Shown here: positions 23,868 through 31,532 of the stretch, one piece after another
Layout of the letters: each line of letters begins with the position of its first letter
Position numbering within the stretch: the first letter of the stretch is position 1
Origin: Bacteroidales bacterium
Lineage (GTDB): Bacteria; Bacteroidota; Bacteroidia; Bacteroidales; UBA932
Direction of reading: 5' to 3'
NCBI GenBank assembly: GCA_017458145.1
Contig: JAFTGA010000002.1
Span: 1-42,531 of the forward strand
DNA length: 42,531 nucleotides
Notes under the pieces: model-generated
What the model was told of the DNA's origin: nothing
The model's input: only the letters and a program-made list of their open reading frames with translations
The model's database searches: none
Made by a program: the position numbers and the translations under genes

Positions 23868-25129
23868 TGAAACGGCTCCTTTTATTGGTAGCGTGCGGCG
23901 TCATGACGTTCTGCCTTTCGGCCTGCCGCCAGGAGGCGGAACCGGCCCGTCCGCGCGTGCTGGTCAGCACGGATATCGGCGGCCCGGATGAAGATGATTT
24001 CCAGTCCATGGGTCATCTGCTGATGTTCAATGATCTTTTCGATCTGGAGGGACTGGTGTCATCCCCATCCTTCGGTGGCGGATCCGTGCGACCCATCCTG
24101 CATCTGATCGATTTGTACGCCGAAGACTTCTCCGGTGGAGGATATCGCTCTTCTGACAGCCTGAAGGCGCTGGTCCATCAAGGTGTGGACAGGCTTGCTC
24201 CGGCAGCCGGCTACCGTGTGTCGACAGATGGATCGGACTGGATTGTCCGATGCGCGCGCAAACCCGATCCCAGGCCCCTGTATGTACTTGTCTGGGGCGG
24301 GCTGGAGGACCTGGCCCAGGCGCTCCATGATGCACCGGATATCGCCGGTAAGCTCCGGGTTTACTGGATCGGCGGCCCGAACAAGAAATTCAGCCCGGAT
24401 GCCTATTCATATATCGTTTCGCATTTCCCGGACCTGCATTTCATCGAGAATAATGCTTCCTACCGGGGCTTCATCCATAACGACCGGAGAGAGAGCGCTT
24501 TCGGCCGGGACTTCTATGAGAAACACATGAAAGGAACCTCTGCCCTTGCGGACGATTTTGTGGCGCATTGCGGCGGCATCGTCCGGATGGGAGATACGCC
24601 TTCCGTGCTGTATATGCAGAATTACCGGGAGATGGATCCTGAAAATCCCGGCGCTGAGCATTGGGGCGGGCGTTTCGAGCGGATGACGCATTCCTCCCGC
24701 AGGGTGTTCGACAGGCCGCTGACGGTCCGGGATACCGTGCCGGTGTTCTCGATCGTGGAAATGCACCTTCGCGGACCGGTTCGTCCTCAGGATACGGGGG
24801 AAGCCTGCTTTACCCTGCATTGCCTGGGGCAGGACTGGGACGGTTACTATCTGGGTGATGGCCGTTACCAGGTCCGGTATGCTCCCAAGGCGGCCGGTGT
24901 CGTGCCTTATACGATCGATGGAGCCGTAGAGCAGAGCGGTACTTTTGTGGTGGACAACCATTGGCCGGGCAACCCGCACCCGGATGATTGGACCGTGGGG
25001 GAGAACTGGTGGACTGACGTGCAGGATCCTGATGAATTCGAAGATGTCCATCAAGGCGCACAGACAGTAGCCCGCTGGCGGGATGCCGCTTTGCGCGTCT
25101 GGGCGGACCGTTGTCAAAACGTGAAATGA
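23867..25129 (+). CDS. DUF1593-like lipoprotein, second copy
   Basis: A 420-residue lipoprotein (Cys20) whose ATG overlaps the last base of the previous gene's TAA. It is a diverged paralogue: RVLVSTDIGGPDEDDFQSM carries Asp36, Asp41, Asp43 and Asp44 of the nucleoside-hydrolase-like metal site, and LYVLVWGGLEDLAQAL matches the WGG motif of the first copy. Overall identity looks low and the C-terminal domain is shorter. Base use is somewhat less GC-biased than in the first copy, hinting at separate origin. Substrate unknown. Its stop overlaps a new ATG (ATGA) that begins an 11-residue remnant. Confidence 0.78.
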   Translation: MKRLLLLVACGVMTFCLSACRQEAEPARPRVLVSTDIGGPDEDDFQSMGHLLMFNDLFDLEGLVSSPSFGGGSVRPILHLIDLYAEDFSGGGYRSSDSLKALVHQGVDRLAPAAGYRVSTDGSDWIVRCARKPDPRPLYVLVWGGLEDLAQALHDAPDIAGKLRVYWIGGPNKKFSPDAYSYIVSHFPDLHFIENNASYRGFIHNDRRESAFGRDFYEKHMKGTSALADDFVAHCGGIVRMGDTPSVLYMQNYREMDPENPGAEHWGGRFERMTHSSRRVFDRPLTVRDTVPVFSIVEMHLRGPVRPQDTGEACFTLHCLGQDWDGYYLGDGRYQVRYAPKAAGVVPYTIDGAVEQSGTFVVDNHWPGNPHPDDWTVGENWWTDVQDPDEFEDVHQGAQTVARWRDAALRVWADRCQNVK

Positions 25130-25161
25130 AAAAGAAAATGATATACGCGGTGCTGCAATAG
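25126..25161 (+). pseudogene. Eleven-codon remnant coupled to the DUF1593 stop
   Basis: The ATG overlaps the DUF1593 stop in the ATGA arrangement of coupled genes, reads MKKKMIYAVLQ and then hits TAG. The lysine start followed by hydrophobic residues looks like the first turn of a signal peptide. It is probably the start of a lost third gene. Confidence 0.35.
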
Positions 25162-25263
25162 AATTGAAGATTCTGCAAACAGATATGAAGATACCGGAAG
25201 GCTTTTCCGGGTGAAAGAACCTACATTTGGGGTAGTATTCAGACAATCTACAAAACCCCGAAT

Positions 25264-25446
25264 ATGAAAAGAACAGCAGTCCTTCTATTCGCGACCCTTT
25301 GCCTGGCGGCAGCGACTATCCCCTGCATCCGGGCAGGAATGAGCTGTCCGTCAGAAATTGAACATTCCGCACAATTTCTGAACAACCGGACACGGAAAGT
25401 CCGGCAAGAAATAGCTACTTTTGCGAAACTCATACAACTCACATAA
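25264..25446 (+). pseudogene. Signal-peptide-bearing short ORF, probable gene remnant
   Basis: Sixty residues: MKRTAVLLFATLCLAAATIP then CIRAG form a good Sec signal peptide, but the mature part is only about 36 residues, matches nothing I know and runs through the GH3 promoter box. A -7 box lies 34 bases upstream. Either a truncated secreted protein gene or a small secreted peptide. Confidence 0.35.
25416..25423 (+). promoter_or_regulatory. -7 box of the tandem GH3 operon
   Basis: TACTTTTG matches TAnnTTTG, 33 bases before the ATG at 25457. Confidence 0.55.
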
Positions 25447-25456
25447 TTCAACGGAT

Positions 25457-27784
25457 ATGAAGAAATACTTTCTGATGGCCGCCGCCGCCCTGATGGGCGT
25501 GTCCGCGCTGGCCCAGCCGCAGCTGAGAAAGGACAACATCGACGAAGTCCTCGCTGCGATGACCCTGCAAGAGAAGGCCACCCTGCTGGTCGGCGGCGCC
25601 CGCGCCGCGGTCGTGAACGGCGTTACCTCCGGTGTCGCCGCCCAGGTGCCCGGCGCAGCCGGCAACACCCGTCCCATCGAGCGCCTCGGCATCCCGGGCA
25701 CCGTCCTCGCCGACGGCCCTGCCGGCCTGCGCATCAGCCCGACCCGCGAAGGCGCCTCCCAGACCTTCTACTGCACCGGATTTCCGGTGGGTACGCTCCT
25801 CGCCAGCTCCTGGGACACCGCCCTGGTGGAGCAGGTGACCGACGCGATGGGCAACGAGGTCCACGAATACGGTGTGGACGTGCTGCTTGCCCCGGGTATG
25901 AACATCCACCGCAACCCGCTCTGCGGACGCAACTTCGAGTATTTCTCCGAGGATCCGCTCCTGTCCGGCAAGATGGCCGCCGCCTACGTGCGCGGCATCC
26001 AGAAGAACGGTGTGGGCACCTCGATCAAGCACTATGCAGCCAACAACCAGGAGACCAACCGCAACGAGAACGACGCCCGCATCAGCGAGCGTGCCCTGCG
26101 CGAGATCTACCTCAAGAACTTCGAAATCGCCGTCAAGGAGTCCGATCCCTGGACCGTGATGTCCTCCTACAACCAGCTCAACGGCGAGTACACACAGCAG
26201 AAGAAGGATCTGCTGACCACCGTCCTGCGGGACGAGTGGGGCTTCAAGGGCATCGTGATGACCGACTGGGGCAACAAAGCGGGGACCGTCAAGTCCGCCT
26301 GGTCCGGCAACGACCTGATGGAGCCGGGCAACCAGAACGAGATCGACCGCATCGTCGCGGGCGTGCAGGACGGCAGCCTGGACATCAAGGATGTGGACCG
26401 CAATGTCCGCCGGATGCTCGAGTACATCGTCCGCACCCCGTCCTTCGCGAAGTACAGGTATTCCAACAAGCCGGACCTCAAGGCCCACGCCGCCGTGGCG
26501 CGCCGCGCCGCCGGTGAGTCGATGGTCCTGCTGCGCAACGAGAACGCCGCCCTCCCGCTGAAGGGCGCCGGGAAAGTGGCCCTGTACGGCGTCTCCGCCA
26601 TCGACTTCGTCGCGGGCGGTACCGGTTCGGGCGACGTCAACAAGGCCTACGTCGTGAATATGGAAGACGCGATGGTCCAGGCCGGCTTCACCCTGGAGAA
26701 AGACCTCGTCGACTACTACAAGGCCTTCGCCGCTTATGACAAGGCCCAGACGACGCTGAGCGGCACCGGCAATAACTGGTTCACCCGCCGCAAGCTCGCT
26801 GAGATCGCCGTCCCCGCCGCCGCCATCGAGCGTCAGGCGAAGGCCAATGACCTGGCCGTCATCGTGCTCGGCCGCAACGCCGGCGAAGGCGCCGACCGCA
26901 AGATGATTGACGACTTCGAGCTGACCGCCGTGGAGCGCGAGCTCCTGCAGAACGTGAGCGCCTCCTTCCACGCCCTGGGCAAGAAGGTCGTGGTCGTGCT
27001 CAACATCGGCGGCGTGATCGAGACCAACTCCTGGAAGAATCTCGTGGACGCCATCCTGCTGCCCTGGTCTCCGGGCCAGGAGGGAGCGAACGCCGTCGTC
27101 GACGTGCTCACCGGCAAGGTGAACCCTTCCGGCAAGCTCCCGATGACCTTCCCGGTCAATTTCATGGACCATCCGTCCTCCGCCAACTTCCCGTACAACT
27201 ACACCCGTCCGCAGAATTTCGGCTGGAACCGCGGCCCGCAGCAGCCCGTCAAGGACGTGGACTACACGGAATATGAAGAAGGGATCTATGTCGGCTACCG
27301 CTACTTCAACACCGCCGGCAAGGAGGTCTCCTATCCGTTCGGCTTCGGCCTGAGCTACACCTCCTTCGCCTATGGCAAGCCGGTGGTGAAGGCCACGGCG
27401 GACGGCTTCGAGGCCAGTGTCACCGTGACCAACACCGGCTCCGTGGCCGGCAAGGAAGCGGTCGAACTCTACGTGACCGCCCCCGAGGCCGGGCTCGCCA
27501 AGCCCGCCCGCGAACTCAAGGCCTTCGCCAAGACGCGCGAGCTCAAGCCGGGTGAGAGCCAGACCCTCACGATGAAGGTGGACAACTACTCCGTCGCCTC
27601 CTTCAACGACGCCGCCTCTGCCTGGGAAGCCCCTGCCGGGACGTACCGCGTGCAGTTCGGCGCCAGCGTCGAGGACATCCGCGCCACGGCCGTCTATACC
27701 CTCAAGAAGGCGCAGAGCTGGCCGGTGAACGACCTGTTCAAGCTGGAGCAGCCGCTGGAGGAAATCACCGTAACGAGAAAATAA
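25457..27784 (+). CDS. GH3 beta-glycosidase, exported (first of tandem pair)
   Basis: A 775-residue enzyme with a Sec signal peptide (MKKYFLMAAAALMGVSALAQ). GH3 architecture is complete: N-terminal (beta/alpha)8 domain with VLADGPAGLRI, NFEYFSEDPLL, IKHYAANNQET and the nucleophile in GIVMTDWGN (Asp270); an alpha/beta sandwich domain with VVLNIGGVIETNSW and GKLPMTFP; and a C-terminal fibronectin-III-like domain starting FEASVTVTNTG. The family releases terminal beta-linked glucose, xylose or related sugars. The start at 25457 follows the promoter box; an earlier TTG start lies in that box. It forms an operon with the second GH3 gene, 12 bases downstream. Confidence 0.92.
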   Translation: MKKYFLMAAAALMGVSALAQPQLRKDNIDEVLAAMTLQEKATLLVGGARAAVVNGVTSGVAAQVPGAAGNTRPIERLGIPGTVLADGPAGLRISPTREGASQTFYCTGFPVGTLLASSWDTALVEQVTDAMGNEVHEYGVDVLLAPGMNIHRNPLCGRNFEYFSEDPLLSGKMAAAYVRGIQKNGVGTSIKHYAANNQETNRNENDARISERALREIYLKNFEIAVKESDPWTVMSSYNQLNGEYTQQKKDLLTTVLRDEWGFKGIVMTDWGNKAGTVKSAWSGNDLMEPGNQNEIDRIVAGVQDGSLDIKDVDRNVRRMLEYIVRTPSFAKYRYSNKPDLKAHAAVARRAAGESMVLLRNENAALPLKGAGKVALYGVSAIDFVAGGTGSGDVNKAYVVNMEDAMVQAGFTLEKDLVDYYKAFAAYDKAQTTLSGTGNNWFTRRKLAEIAVPAAAIERQAKANDLAVIVLGRNAGEGADRKMIDDFELTAVERELLQNVSASFHALGKKVVVVLNIGGVIETNSWKNLVDAILLPWSPGQEGANAVVDVLTGKVNPSGKLPMTFPVNFMDHPSSANFPYNYTRPQNFGWNRGPQQPVKDVDYTEYEEGIYVGYRYFNTAGKEVSYPFGFGLSYTSFAYGKPVVKATADGFEASVTVTNTGSVAGKEAVELYVTAPEAGLAKPARELKAFAKTRELKPGESQTLTMKVDNYSVASFNDAASAWEAPAGTYRVQFGASVEDIRATAVYTLKKAQSWPVNDLFKLEQPLEEITVTRK

Positions 27785-27796
27785 TCTGACAGAGAT

Positions 27797-30118
27797 ATGA
27801 AGAAAGCACTGATGTTTGCTTCTTCCTGCCTGCTGTTCGCCGCCTGCCAGGGCGGCGATCCGCAGTTGGGAAAGGCCTCCGTGGACAAGGTCCTCGGAGC
27901 GATGACCCTCGAGGAGAAGGTCCATTTCGTGATCGGCACCGGCATGTCCGGCGCCTCCGGAGACAATGCCGTCATCGGCGCCACCAAGAAGATCGTGCCC
28001 GGTGCGGCCGGTACCACGTATCCGATTGAGCGCCTGGGTATTCCGTCCATCGTACTGGCCGACGGCCCTGCCGGCCTGCGCATTGATCCGACCCGGGAAG
28101 GGGAGACGCGCACCTATTACTGCACCCATTTCCCGATCGGGACCCTGCTCGCTTCCACCTGGAACCAGGAACTCGTGGAGCAGGTGGGCACCGCGATGGG
28201 CGAGGAAGTCCACGAGTACGGCGCCGACGTGTATCTCGCTCCGGCCCTCAATATCCACCGCCATCCGTTGAACGGCCGCAACTTCGAATACTATTCCGAG
28301 GATCCGGTCATCGCCGGCAAGACCGCCGCGGCGTATGTGCGCGGCGTCCAGAAGAACGACGTGGGCACTTCCATCAAGCACTTTGCCTACAACAACCAGG
28401 AGACCAACCGCACGGGCAACGACGCCGTGATCAGCCGCCGCGCCCAGCGGGAGATCTACCTCAAGGGCTTCGAAATCACCATCAAGGAGTCCGATCCCTG
28501 GACGGTGATGTCCTCCTACAACAAGATCAACGGCACGTACACTTCCCAGAGCCGCGACCTGCTGACCACCATCCTGCGTGACGAGTGGGGCTACAAGGGC
28601 CTGGTGATGACCGACTGGTTCGGCGGTGACGACGGTGCGGCGCAGATCGCGGCCGGCAACGACATGCTCCAGCCGGGCACGGACAAGCAGTACGAGCAGA
28701 TCATGGCCGCCCTGAAGGATGGCTCGCTGAGCGAAGCCGAACTGGACGTGTGCGTGCGCCGCGGCCTGGAACTCGTGCTCCGCAGCCCCAAGGCGAAGGG
28801 CTATGCCTACGGCAATGAGCCCGACCTCAAGGCCCACGCCGCCGTGACGCGCCAGAGCGCGCTGGAGGGCATGGTCCTGCTGGAGAACAAGGGTGTGCTC
28901 CCGCTGCAGGGGACCGGCAAGGTGGCCCTCTTCGGCTGCACCTCCTACGATTTCATCCCGGGCGGCACCGGCTCCGGCAACGTCAACCGCGCCTACACCG
29001 TGTCCCTGCTGGACGGCCTGAAGAACGCCGGTTTCACGGTGGACGAATCCTTCAAGGATGTGTACCTGCGGCACATCTCCGAGGAGGAGGCTGCCTTCAA
29101 GGCGTCGCTGCCTGACGACCAGAATTCTGCCTTCTACCCGGTTCCGCGTCCGTCCGAGCTGGTGATTTCCGCGCCGGAACTGGCGGTCTCTTCCCGCGCC
29201 AATGACCTGGCCATCATTACCTTCGGTCGCAACTCCGGGGAGTTCTTCGACCGCTCCGCAGCCGACTTCTCCCTGTCCGCCCAGGAGCACAAGCTCCTGC
29301 AGGACGTGACCGCCGCCTTCCACAAGGCCGGCAAGAAGGTCATCGTCGTGCTCAACATCGGCGGCGTGATCGAGACCGCATCCTGGAAGAACATCCCCGA
29401 CGCCGTCCTGCTGGCCTGGCAGGCCGGACAGGAGGGCGGCAACTCCGTGACGGACATCCTGACCGGCCGCCAGAGCCCGTCGGGCCGTCTGCCGATGACC
29501 TTCCCGGTGAACCTGATGGACGCCGGCTCTTCGGCCAACTTCCCGATCGACGCCGACACGGGCTTGTACTTCGTGAACCGCCGTGAGGACATCGGCCAGA
29601 AAGACGTGGACCGCACGGTCTATGCCGAGGGCATCTATGTGGGCTACCGCTGGTTCGACAAGAAGGGCCTGCAGGTGTCCTACCCGTTCGGCTACGGCCT
29701 GAGCTACACGACTTTCGCCTATGCCAACCCGGCCGTGAAGGCCGCCGCGGACGGTTTTGACGCCACCGTGGAGGTGACCAACACCGGTGCCGTCGCGGGC
29801 AAGGAAGTCGTCCAGCTCTATATCTCCGCCCCCGCGGGCGGCCTGGACAAGCCGGTACGCGAACTCAAGGCCTACGCCAAGACCCGCGAACTCAAGCCGG
29901 GCGAGACCCAGACCGTGACCCTGCACGTGGACGCCTACGGCCTGGCTTCCTTCAATGAAGCCGCGTCTGCCTGGGAAGCCGCGGCAGGCGAGTACACCGT
30001 CGCCTTCGCCGCCAACTCCCGCGACATCCGCTGCTCGCTGCCCTTCACGCTCTCCCAGGCCCAGTCCTGGCCCGCCCACGACGTGCTCGCCCCGCAGCAG
30101 GCCATCCCGGCTCTCTGA
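27797..30118 (+). CDS. GH3 beta-glycosidase, lipoprotein (second of tandem pair)
   Basis: A 773-residue paralogue of the previous gene, clearly related along its full length, with the nucleophile in GLVMTDWFGG (Asp273), NFEYYSEDPVI, IKHFAYNNQET and the C-terminal fibronectin-III-like domain. The main difference is at the N-terminus: MKKALMFASSCLLFAAC is a lipoprotein signal (Cys17), so it should be membrane-anchored while the first is soluble in the periplasm. Loops after the nucleophile also differ (WFGGDDG versus WGNKAG), which may change specificity. A strong terminator at 30147-30181 ends the operon. Confidence 0.92.
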   Translation: MKKALMFASSCLLFAACQGGDPQLGKASVDKVLGAMTLEEKVHFVIGTGMSGASGDNAVIGATKKIVPGAAGTTYPIERLGIPSIVLADGPAGLRIDPTREGETRTYYCTHFPIGTLLASTWNQELVEQVGTAMGEEVHEYGADVYLAPALNIHRHPLNGRNFEYYSEDPVIAGKTAAAYVRGVQKNDVGTSIKHFAYNNQETNRTGNDAVISRRAQREIYLKGFEITIKESDPWTVMSSYNKINGTYTSQSRDLLTTILRDEWGYKGLVMTDWFGGDDGAAQIAAGNDMLQPGTDKQYEQIMAALKDGSLSEAELDVCVRRGLELVLRSPKAKGYAYGNEPDLKAHAAVTRQSALEGMVLLENKGVLPLQGTGKVALFGCTSYDFIPGGTGSGNVNRAYTVSLLDGLKNAGFTVDESFKDVYLRHISEEEAAFKASLPDDQNSAFYPVPRPSELVISAPELAVSSRANDLAIITFGRNSGEFFDRSAADFSLSAQEHKLLQDVTAAFHKAGKKVIVVLNIGGVIETASWKNIPDAVLLAWQAGQEGGNSVTDILTGRQSPSGRLPMTFPVNLMDAGSSANFPIDADTGLYFVNRREDIGQKDVDRTVYAEGIYVGYRWFDKKGLQVSYPFGYGLSYTTFAYANPAVKAAADGFDATVEVTNTGAVAGKEVVQLYISAPAGGLDKPVRELKAYAKTRELKPGETQTVTLHVDAYGLASFNEAASAWEAAAGEYTVAFAANSRDIRCSLPFTLSQAQSWPAHDVLAPQQAIPAL

Positions 30119-30146
30119 GACATCTTTGATTGTCAGCTACTTGCAG

Positions 30147-30181
30147 AAGACCTTCGGAAGAGATTCTCCGAAGGTCTTTTT
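30147..30181 (+). terminator. Terminator after the GH3 operon
   Basis: A perfect 12-bp stem (AAGACCTTCGGA / TCCGAAGGTCTT) with an 8-base loop is followed by a run of five T. Confidence 0.88.
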
Positions 30182-30234
30182 GTATATGCCGATCCAATCA
30201 ATTTTTTTCGTATCTTGTCAAAAATATTCCGAAC

Positions 30235-30465
30235 ATGATCAGAAAATGGATCCACCGTGCGCTGAAGGGCGCATCGCTGACGACGGCGCTATTTGTCTTC
30301 CAGGCCTGCTACGGCACGCCTCCGGATAGGATTGATCATCCTGCTCCGCCGGAGGAGCAGGCTCAATGGGCCGCGCAGGAGCAGGACGCGCCGGAGGAAG
30401 TGGTCCCGGAGGAGGGGCGTGAAGCCGCCTCTGAGAAGCAATCCGGAACGGACGCAGCCGAATGA
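30235..30465 (+). CDS. Small lipoprotein partner of the radical SAM enzyme
   Basis: A 76-residue predicted lipoprotein: MIRKWIHRALKGASLTTALF leads to VFQAC, lipid-bearing Cys25, then a conserved-looking YGTPPDRIDH. The rest is acidic and Pro/Gln/Glu-rich (PPEEQAQWAAQEQDAPEEVV) and probably disordered. Its stop overlaps the radical SAM start (ATGA), so the two are translationally coupled. This matches what I recall of the rSAM/lipoprotein pairs of Bacteroidetes (TIGR04133 with TIGR04134), in which a short lipoprotein with Cys-Tyr-Gly precedes the enzyme. A role as substrate for modification is inference. Confidence 0.7.
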   Translation: MIRKWIHRALKGASLTTALFVFQACYGTPPDRIDHPAPPEEQAQWAAQEQDAPEEVVPEEGREAASEKQSGTDAAE

Positions 30466-31532
30466 TCGGCCGTCTGCTCCACCGTGCCTTCCGCGCCAAC
30501 GAGACGGCGGTTCATGAGCTGAACTACCTCTTCTGGGAGTGCACGACCCGCTGCAATCTTCACTGCCGCCACTGCGGCAGTGATTGTTTTGCGGCGAGCC
30601 GCGACGTGGATATGCCCCTGGAGGACTTCCTGCGGGCCTTCGACACCATTCCCGCACAGGAGCGGGCGCAGCCCTTCACCGTCGTGCTGACGGGCGGGGA
30701 GCCGCTGCTGCGCCCTGATATCGGCGAGGTGGGACGGGCCCTGCGGAGCCGGGGCGTCGGCTGGGGGATGGTCTCCAACGGATGGTTCTACGATGCGGCG
30801 ATGCATCGGAAGCTGATGGCCGCCGGGATGGGCACGCTCACCATCAGCCTGGACGGGCTGGAAGCCTCGCACGACTGGATGCGCGGCCGGGCCGGGAGTT
30901 ACTCCCGCGCGCTGGAAGGCATCCGCCTGGCGGCCGCGGAGCCGCGGCTGAACTTCGACGTGGTGACCTGCGTCAACCGGCGCAATTTCCGCGAAGTGGA
31001 AGTCCTGTATGACCGTCTGCAGGTCCTGGGGGTGCCGCAGTGGCGCATCTTCACGATCATCCCGATCGGCCGCGCCGCCGACGATCCCGAGATGCACCTG
31101 ACCGACGCGGAGTTCGTCTCCCTGATGGACTTCATCGCCGCGAAGCGGGAGCTTCCGGGTCCAGCCCGTCCGATGAAAGTTACTTTCTCCTGCGAGGGCT
31201 ATCTCGGCCCGTACGAAAACAAAGTGCGGGACGTGCCGTATTTCTGCCACGCAGGGATCAACATCGCCTCGGTGCTGATCGACGGGCGGATCTGCGCCTG
31301 TCCCAACATCGACCGGGACGCGTTCTGCCAGGGCAACATCTACACGGACGACTTCTGGCAGGTCTGGCAGGAGCGCTTCGGGCCTTTCCGCGACCGCAGC
31401 TGGACCCGCAGGGGCCCCTGCGCGCACTGCAAGGTCTGGCGCGACTGCCTGGGCAACGGGATGCACAACTGGCACGGCTCCTGCGAACAGGTCCTGAACT
31501 GCCATTACGGGAAAATCATCAATGCACGATAA
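30462..31532 (+). CDS. Radical SAM enzyme of the rSAM/lipoprotein system
   Basis: A 356-residue radical SAM protein. The 4Fe-4S motif is CNLHCRHC (Cys31, Cys35, Cys38) inside FWECTTRCNLHCRHCGSDC, which also has Cys27 and Cys42; this extended form is what I recall for the TIGR04133 family. TGGEPLLRPDI follows as the SAM-binding GGE motif. The C-terminal part has a SPASM/twitch-like cysteine set: FCHAGINIAS, ICACPNIDRDAFCQGNIY, PCAHCKVWRDCLGN and a last pair near the end, probably for auxiliary clusters. Such enzymes often modify peptides. Its coupled upstream lipoprotein is the natural substrate candidate; the next gene, an S46 peptidase, starts immediately after its stop. Confidence 0.88.
   Translation: MIGRLLHRAFRANETAVHELNYLFWECTTRCNLHCRHCGSDCFAASRDVDMPLEDFLRAFDTIPAQERAQPFTVVLTGGEPLLRPDIGEVGRALRSRGVGWGMVSNGWFYDAAMHRKLMAAGMGTLTISLDGLEASHDWMRGRAGSYSRALEGIRLAAAEPRLNFDVVTCVNRRNFREVEVLYDRLQVLGVPQWRIFTIIPIGRAADDPEMHLTDAEFVSLMDFIAAKRELPGPARPMKVTFSCEGYLGPYENKVRDVPYFCHAGINIASVLIDGRICACPNIDRDAFCQGNIYTDDFWQVWQERFGPFRDRSWTRRGPCAHCKVWRDCLGNGMHNWHGSCEQVLNCHYGKIINAR

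Larger units (their letters stand above)
25162..25456. other. Intergenic region between DUF1593 and GH3 genes
   Basis: The region holds a TACATTTG box (25222-25229), a 60-codon signal-peptide ORF (25264-25446), a 6-bp hairpin CCGGAC/GTCCGG (25386-25404) and the GH3 promoter box TACTTTTG (25416-25423). A second weak hairpin (CCGGAA/TTCCGG) lies at 25194-25210. Confidence 0.5.

Noticed and set aside
25448-30079. A continuous open frame of more than 1500 codons on the minus strand opposite both GH3 genes
   Set aside because: It mirrors the third-position GC bias of the two GH3 genes, is rich in Val/Gly/His/Ala as such shadows are, and shows no domain motif. The plus strand carries complete catalytic motifs.
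31151-31166. A sequence like the dispersed repeat inside the radical SAM gene
   Set aside because: Only the CCGGGTCCAGCCCG part resembles the repeat, the flank is different, and it encodes part of a continuous protein.
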